A DNA stretch of 37,890 nt from JBCBWG01 sp964579305 (GTDB taxonomy: Bacteria > Pseudomonadota > Alphaproteobacteria > Rhizobiales > Hyphomicrobiaceae): positions 1-37,890 of the forward strand of contig CAZOGY010000018.1 in the NCBI GenBank assembly GCA_964579305.1. The letters run 5' to 3'. Position 1 is the stretch's first letter. The number at the start of each line of letters is the position of its first letter. Positions 33,460 to 37,890 of this stretch are shown here, in pieces. Under the pieces are notes generated by a model, which made no database searches, was not told the origin of the DNA, and saw only the letters and a program-made list of their open reading frames with translations. A program made the translations under genes and the position numbers.

Positions 33460-34158
33460 CTAAAAAGTCTCCACCCACGGTCGCAGTTCAACTTCCCAGC
33501 TCCAGGCACTCTTCGGCTGCTTGGCGATGTGCATGTAGGTCTGCGCGATCGCATCTGGATCGAGCCATTTGCCATCCGGATCGCCCGGTCCTTCGACCCG
33601 GCCGCGCTCTTCGCTCCGGACACCGCCGTCAATCACGAAATGCGCCACGTGTACGCCGAGTGGCGCCAATTCGCGCGCCATGGATTGGGCAAGGCCCCGC
33701 AAAGCAAACTTGCCCATCGCGAATGGTGCCGACTTTGGATAACCCTTGATGCTCGCCGACGCGCCGGTGAACAGGATTGTGCCGGCGCCTTGCGCGACCA
33801 TGCGCTTGGCCGCTTGCTGCGCGACGTTATAGCCACCGAGTGCAGTCACGCCCACGGCGGCCGCAACGTCTTCAGGCGCCACGTCGAGCACCGAGCCGCG
33901 CTGTCGCGAACTCGCATTATAAAGCAGCAAGTCGACGCCACCTTGCACGTCATCGAGATCGGCGAAAACCCGCGCGACGTCGTCGGCGTTTGTTGCGTCA
34001 CACGAAACTGCACGGGCCTTAAGCTCGTGCGCCAATGGACCCAGCTTGTCGGAATTGCGCGAAACGAGCGTGAGCGCGTAGCCCTCGCGCGCACATAGCC
34101 GGGCAAACGACGCGCTAATCCCACTTCCGGCCCCAAAAATGATTGCATGACGCGACAT
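33460..34158 (-). CDS. Short-chain dehydrogenase/reductase with atypical active site
   Basis: This 232-residue protein has the SDR cofactor loop GAGSGIS (9-15) and LLLYNAS (77-83), a form of the NAG motif. The active-site region reads TGASAS (131-136) followed by PFAMGK (145-150), so Phe146 stands where the catalytic Tyr of YxxxK is expected, while Lys150 is kept. VIDGGV follows. Members of this SDR subgroup with Phe are known from genomes, but their chemistry is unclear. The ATG at 34158 has GGAGG about 8 bases upstream. It is monocistronic. It may be a true reductase using another residue, or a binding protein. Confidence 0.86.
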   Translation of the reverse strand: MSRHAIIFGAGSGISASFARLCAREGYALTLVSRNSDKLGPLAHELKARAVSCDATNADDVARVFADLDDVQGGVDLLLYNASSRQRGSVLDVAPEDVAAAVGVTALGGYNVAQQAAKRMVAQGAGTILFTGASASIKGYPKSAPFAMGKFALRGLAQSMARELAPLGVHVAHFVIDGGVRSEERGRVEGPGDPDGKWLDPDAIAQTYMHIAKQPKSAWSWEVELRPWVETF

Positions 34159-34330
34159 CGCCGCTCCTCCCTACTGCAACGCACTGCCGTTCGGCTTCGG
34201 CGCGCGCCCACGAACCGATCCGGGCCGTATCCGACTGTCGCCAAATGAAGGCACTTTTTGCGCCGCCGCGCATTGACCTGAGGCAAGCCTGAAACGGCTG
34301 CGCAGGTCTTTCGGCATAGTAGCGCAAGCC

Positions 34331-35332
34331 TTATTCAATCGGCGTCAGCGTATAGCCAGCATCGCGAAAGAGTTTCACAAATCCCGTCGGACCAACCAAA
34401 TGACCAGCGCCAACGGCAATCATCGTGCGCCCCTTCGCCAGCAGCGGTAATGCGCGATCGCGCATTTTCAGATTACGCTTGTCGAGAACGGTTTCCAGAA
34501 ACCTCTCGCTCGCCGCCCGCGCATCCGGCCCCGCAATCTCAATCGACAATGTTGGCAGCAGGCCAAGCCGCCGCGTCACGTACAGACGCTTCGTCGTGAA
34601 AAGAACGTCTTCGGCGCGATCGATGGTCTTCAATGTCGAACGCAGCATGGTGACCTGATCGCTGAGCGGCTGATTGGCGAACGCAGAAATTTGCTCGACG
34701 GCGCTTTCCAGGCCGAAGGCTTTGGCGCCATTTGCAACCGCCGTGTCCTTCACCAGCGTGTCAAAGACGCGCCCGCCCTTTCGCTTCAGTGCGATCTCGC
34801 ACGGCGGAAGCGCAAACAGCAATGTTGCAAACCATGGTCTCATCACGGCCAACGCTTGTGCGTTCATCGCCGGATCAATCTTCTGAGCCGCTTTAACGAG
34901 CTGTTCGAATTCGTCGGTGTCAAGCAGCGCCCGGGTCCCCTGTGATCCGTCGGGCGACATGAACATCTTCAAATTCGCGAGCATCAATTTCGCGAGGCCG
35001 GCCTCTGCATCCAGCACCTCAATGGCAACGCGGTCGACCGACTTAAGGGCCTTATCGAGTTGCGGTGTAATCCATGCGGTATCGCGCTCGTTGGTATGGA
35101 TGGTGCCCAGCAGATATGAGTCGTCCAACCCGGCTTTTTCAATCCGCCACAAAACAGCATTGCCATTAATGGCTTTGGCTTCAGCCGCCTTGAGCCTTGC
35201 TTTTGCGGCGGGATCACGCTGCAATTCGGCAATGATGTCCTTGCCACCGCATTTCGCCACAGCGGGAGCTTGCCAGCCGGCAAGCAATGCAACAAATCCA
35301 ATTGCGGCAATTTTCACGAAGACGTTTTGCAA
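34331..35332 (-). CDS. TraB/GumN family protein
   Basis: This protein of up to 333 residues has a signal peptide (MKIAAIGFVALLAGWQ within the first 25) and the TraB/GumN core. The first motif is SYLLGTIHTNERD, with the conserved GTIH. An Ala/Leu-rich helical middle (LAKLMLANLKMF, FEQLVKAAQKI) and VFDTLVKDTAVANGAKAFGLESAVEQ follow, and the last motif is MIAVGAGHLVGPTGFVKLFRDAGY. Members are thought to be metal-dependent peptidases related to Tiki, but activity here is unproven. The start is uncertain: TTG at 35332 or GTG at 35317, and neither has a good Shine-Dalgarno. It lies 39 bases after xerC on the same strand. Confidence 0.85.
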   Translation of the reverse strand: MQNVFVKIAAIGFVALLAGWQAPAVAKCGGKDIIAELQRDPAAKARLKAAEAKAINGNAVLWRIEKAGLDDSYLLGTIHTNERDTAWITPQLDKALKSVDRVAIEVLDAEAGLAKLMLANLKMFMSPDGSQGTRALLDTDEFEQLVKAAQKIDPAMNAQALAVMRPWFATLLFALPPCEIALKRKGGRVFDTLVKDTAVANGAKAFGLESAVEQISAFANQPLSDQVTMLRSTLKTIDRAEDVLFTTKRLYVTRRLGLLPTLSIEIAGPDARAASERFLETVLDKRNLKMRDRALPLLAKGRTMIAVGAGHLVGPTGFVKLFRDAGYTLTPIE

Positions 35333-35371
35333 ACCAAAGATCCCATCTTGTCCGTTGCGGCTGTCTGAACC

Positions 35372-36319
35372 TCAAGCGCGCGGATGTGCGGCCTGAAAGA
35401 CGGCCAACAGCCTGTCCCTGTCCACTTCCGTATAGATTTGCGTCGTCGACAGCGAGGCATGACCAAGAAGCTGCTGAATTTGTCGTAAGTCTGCACCTGC
35501 AGAAAGTAAGTGCGTTGCAAATGAATGGCGTAGCGCATGCGGCGTGGCGGTTTCCGGCAGCTCCAGTTTCTCGCGCAGGTTGGCAATGGCAAGCTGGATG
35601 ATGCGTGGCGACAGCGGTCCGCCTCGGACACCGCGAAACAACGCGTCATCAGGCCGGAGAACATGCGGACACATGTCAAGATAGTCGCCGACCGCCGCGA
35701 TCGTCACCGGCAGGATTGGGACCATGCGCTCTTTGTCGCCCTTGCCGCGAATGATCAGCACGTCACGGTCCTGCGTCGGCGCATCGCGGACCTTAAGCCC
35801 GAGCGCCTCTGAAATGCGCAGGCCAGAACCGTAAAGCAAGCATAACACGGCCGTATCGCGCGCTTGCACCCATGGCGCATCTGCTGTTGCGGCTTCGGCA
35901 ACGGCCATCGCGCGCGCCACGCTCAATGGCTTTGGAACGGCGTGCGCGCGCTTAGGCCGGCGCACACGGGAAAAGGCCGGGTTATCAAGACCGCGATGGG
36001 TTTCCAGCCAGCGATAGAATGATTTGAGCGCTGACAGTGTCCGGGCCAGCGTGCGGTTTTGCGCGCCTGCCTTGCGCCGTGCCGCCAGAAACGCGCGCAC
36101 CCGTGCAACGTCAATCGCAGCCAGATCGGCCAGGCATGGCGGGCCACCGATCGCACGCGCCAAGTGCGTCAAGAAATGGCGCACATCGCGCGCGTACGCT
36201 TCGCGCGTCGCATCCGACCGTCCGCGTTCAAACACGAGATGATCGAGCCACGCATTCATCGCTGCGTCCAAGTCGGCGCCGAGCGGCAGTTGGCCTTGTG
36301 CGTTGTTAGGGTCCGCCAT
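35372..36319 (-). CDS. xerC: Tyrosine recombinase XerC
   Basis: XerC with XerD resolves chromosome dimers at dif near the replication terminus. This 315-residue protein has an N-terminal SAM-like core-binding domain (about 15-110, with LDHLVFERGRSDATREAYAR). The catalytic domain carries Arg168 (GSGLRISEAL), Lys193 (RGKGDKERMVP), His261 and Arg264 (HALRHSFATHLL), His287 (LGHASLSTTQIY) and the nucleophile Tyr296. All six are present. An insert-free layout and the length favour XerC over phage integrases, and no mobile element is nearby. Start at 36319 has GGAGG about 12 bases upstream. It probably heads an operon with the TraB/GumN gene. Confidence 0.94.
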   Translation of the reverse strand: MADPNNAQGQLPLGADLDAAMNAWLDHLVFERGRSDATREAYARDVRHFLTHLARAIGGPPCLADLAAIDVARVRAFLAARRKAGAQNRTLARTLSALKSFYRWLETHRGLDNPAFSRVRRPKRAHAVPKPLSVARAMAVAEAATADAPWVQARDTAVLCLLYGSGLRISEALGLKVRDAPTQDRDVLIIRGKGDKERMVPILPVTIAAVGDYLDMCPHVLRPDDALFRGVRGGPLSPRIIQLAIANLREKLELPETATPHALRHSFATHLLSAGADLRQIQQLLGHASLSTTQIYTEVDRDRLLAVFQAAHPRA

Positions 36320-36502
36320 GGGTTCTGAAAGCCTCCGAATGGCAGACCATCCAGGAGGCGATTTGGTTAATCAAAGGTAACCGCCCGCCCGCTTTGGCCG
36401 GCCTTGGCGTAAAACTTTGCGAAATCGGCGACAGTCGACGACGCCGATGTTAGGGTGTGCCCACACCCACACGACCATTCAAACAGCGCGGGGCGCACGG
36501 GC

Positions 36503-37360
36503 ATGCAGCAATTGAGCGAAAGCGGCCGCATTGCCGTTACCGATATCGCAAACCGCCACGGGTTTTCGATCGACGCCACCACGACAATGCTGCGTGCCGT
36601 GGTCGCCGGTGGTGGCATGCAAGCGCAATTCTCCCACCCCGAATTCGGCGGCATGGGCCAATGGTCCTCCGGCGGCATGGTCATGATCGGCGACATGTTC
36701 AACAACGCGCTCGCCGGCCGCGTTGCAGCCCTGTGCCAAGATCTGGGCCAGCTCGTCCAAAGCCAGACGGCGTTCGCCGCACCCGCACAAAGCCAGTCGC
36801 AATCGCAAGGTGGCGGCGGCTCCTACCAATCCCAAGGCAGCGGTTGGGCAGGCGGCGGCTTCGGCGGCAATTCCAGCCTGTTCGTACCAGACCCGTCTGC
36901 CAATTGGTGGCCGGCCGACCTTGGCCAGCCTGGCTCGACCGGCGCGCAGAACAATCTCCGCTACGCCTATTTCCCCAACGCGCAACGCCTCGCGATCGAC
37001 GTCAACGGCCAGGTCACGGTCTACGACACCGGCAACCACCAGATCGGCGGCTTCGGCCAGCAGCAAAGCGGCGACCAGTCGATCACGTTCACCAGCCAGT
37101 TCGGCACCGTCCGCGTCGCGGATCTGCCGGTGATCTCGCCCATCTCAAGCCCGTCGCCACAGGACATCGAGCCAAGTTTCGCAAACGAGCCCACGCCTGG
37201 CCCGTCCCCTGTGCAATCCGCGGGCCCGGCCGCTGGCCCGGCACCCAACACGGATGAAATCTTTGCTCTGATTGAAAAGCTAGCCGACCTGCATGCCAAA
37301 GGCGTGCTGACCGATGCAGAGTTCGAGACGAAAAAGTCGGAATTGCTTGGGCGGCTCTAA
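36503..37360 (+). CDS. SHOCT-domain protein of unknown function
   Basis: This 285-residue protein starts with QQLSESGRIAVTDIANRHG and a conserved FSHPEFGGMGQWSSGGMVM. A Gln/Ser/Gly-rich linker (SQSQSQGGGGSYQSQGSG) follows, then a second conserved block: NWWPADLGQPGSTGAQNNL, RYAYFPNAQRLAIDVNGQV, and YDTGNHQIGGFGQQQSGDQS. The last 35 residues (IFALIEKLADLHAKGVLTD, then AEFETKKSELLGRL) are a SHOCT domain, a short helical oligomerisation unit. No signal peptide or membrane segment is visible. I recognise the architecture as widespread in proteobacteria but without a known role. The ATG at 36503 is chosen because the first conserved block begins there; a GTG at 36455 would add 16 residues. Confidence 0.82.
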   Translation: MQQLSESGRIAVTDIANRHGFSIDATTTMLRAVVAGGGMQAQFSHPEFGGMGQWSSGGMVMIGDMFNNALAGRVAALCQDLGQLVQSQTAFAAPAQSQSQSQGGGGSYQSQGSGWAGGGFGGNSSLFVPDPSANWWPADLGQPGSTGAQNNLRYAYFPNAQRLAIDVNGQVTVYDTGNHQIGGFGQQQSGDQSITFTSQFGTVRVADLPVISPISSPSPQDIEPSFANEPTPGPSPVQSAGPAAGPAPNTDEIFALIEKLADLHAKGVLTDAEFETKKSELLGRL

Positions 37361-37486
37361 GTCCTGGCGATGCGTTGCCGATCGGCGACGCACTTGTAAG
37401 CCGCATCCGTCCGCGTCGCTGCCGTCGCAGTTCAGCCCGAATCCCTTGGCACGCGAGCCCAAACGCAATCGCAGGACGACCGCGCC

Positions 37487-37890
37487 ATGTGCCAACCAAG
37501 AACGAAAACCAAAGCCGTTGTCGCAGCACTTGCTCTGAGCTTGACCGTCGCTGGCTGCGCCACCAACGCCGAAACTGGCACCGCGATCGGCGTCATCACC
37601 GGCGGCGTGATCGGCAACCAGTTCGGCAAGGGCTCGGGCCGCATCCTAGCCACGGCAGCTGGCATGTTCATTGGTGGTATCGTCGGCCACTCGATTGGCC
37701 GGCGCCTGGACGAGCACGACCGCTTGATGGCGCAGCGCGCGGAGCTGGCCGCGCTTGAGCGTGACGAGGTTGGCGAGCCGATCACCTGGCGCAGCGAACG
37801 CAGCGGCCACTACGGCGAAGTTTACGCCGAGCCGGCCTATGAATACGAAGGCCGCCGCTGCCGCGCCTACCGCCACATCGTCGTCATCGA
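37487..37890 (+). CDS. Glycine-zipper outer-membrane lipoprotein, truncated by the window edge
   Basis: The start and 134 codons of this gene are present; its stop lies beyond 37890. The N-terminus is a lipoprotein signal with lipobox VAGC (LSLTVAGCATNA), so Cys24 should be lipidated. A glycine zipper follows: GTAIGVITGGVIGNQFGKGS and AAGMFIGGIVGHSIGRRLD. The next part, DEVGEPITWRSERSGHYGEV with YEYEGRRCRAYRHIVVI, matches the RT0821/Lpp0805 surface-antigen family (17-kDa antigen type). Such proteins sit in the outer membrane; their role is unclear. The ATG at 37487 has AGGA about 11 bases upstream. A Cys near the end (GRRCRAYRH) is typical. Confidence 0.88.
   Translation, partial: MCQPRTKTKAVVAALALSLTVAGCATNAETGTAIGVITGGVIGNQFGKGSGRILATAAGMFIGGIVGHSIGRRLDEHDRLMAQRAELAALERDEVGEPITWRSERSGHYGEVYAEPAYEYEGRRCRAYRHIVVI

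Noticed and set aside
36361..36380. Near-palindrome TTTGGTTAATCAAA as an FNR/CRP-type or CtrA site
   Set aside because: Half-site spacing fits neither TTGAT-N4-ATCAA nor TTAA-N7-TTAA.

Overview
The window reads as a chromosomal segment of a GC-rich alphaproteobacterium, most likely of the order Hyphomicrobiales. Supporting signs are an HWE-type sensor kinase, a phasin gene, a sucA-sucB-lpd cluster, a glnK-amtB pair, a DUF4174 protein and a XerC recombinase. No ribosomal markers, rRNA, tRNA, CRISPR array, transposase or prophage genes were found, so the genus stays open. A 100-base run of N (1317-1416) marks an assembly gap. The last gene runs off the right edge.

Layout. 1-1157: HWE histidine kinase (-). 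1592-2890: PIF1/RecD-like helicase (+). 3120-3572: phasin (+), preceded by TGC/GCA dyads that look like PhaR operators. 4010-7020: GNAT acetyltransferase, inorganic pyrophosphatase, dapB and gpmA (+), with a 60-base palindromic element between dapB and gpmA. 7157-7603: secreted DsrE-like protein (-). 7926-9044: leuB (+). 9127-12419: three tandem periplasmic PilJ/NarX-like sensor-domain paralogues (-). 12701-13832: a split thiamine-diphosphate enzyme resembling sulfopyruvate decarboxylase (+). 13899-13914: a parS-like site. 14106-14591: DUF4174 protein (+). 14664-15965: polytopic membrane protein with a Cys-rich loop (-). 16226-19297: overlapping ATPase / EamA exporter / beta-hydroxyacid dehydrogenase cluster (-), with a perfect 16-bp dyad over its probable promoter. 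19552-21239: glnK-amtB (-). 21491-22387: tesB (-). 22501-23820: UbiH/COQ6-type monooxygenase (+). 24081-31048: sucA, sucB, lpd and an EamA exporter (+). 31084-37890: methyltransferase (-), DUF2177 and TPR proteins (+), SDR, TraB/GumN-type protein and xerC (-), SHOCT protein and an edge-truncated glycine-zipper lipoprotein (+).

How the parts fit. Much of the window is core metabolism: TCA cycle, lysine and leucine synthesis, glycolysis, ubiquinone, pyrophosphate removal and ammonium uptake. The parS-like site suggests, but does not prove, that this DNA lies in the origin-proximal domain. The least explained parts are the triple sensor-domain array with complementary loss of its signature motifs, the ATPase-exporter-dehydrogenase cluster with its dyad, and the decarboxylase pair lying between them.
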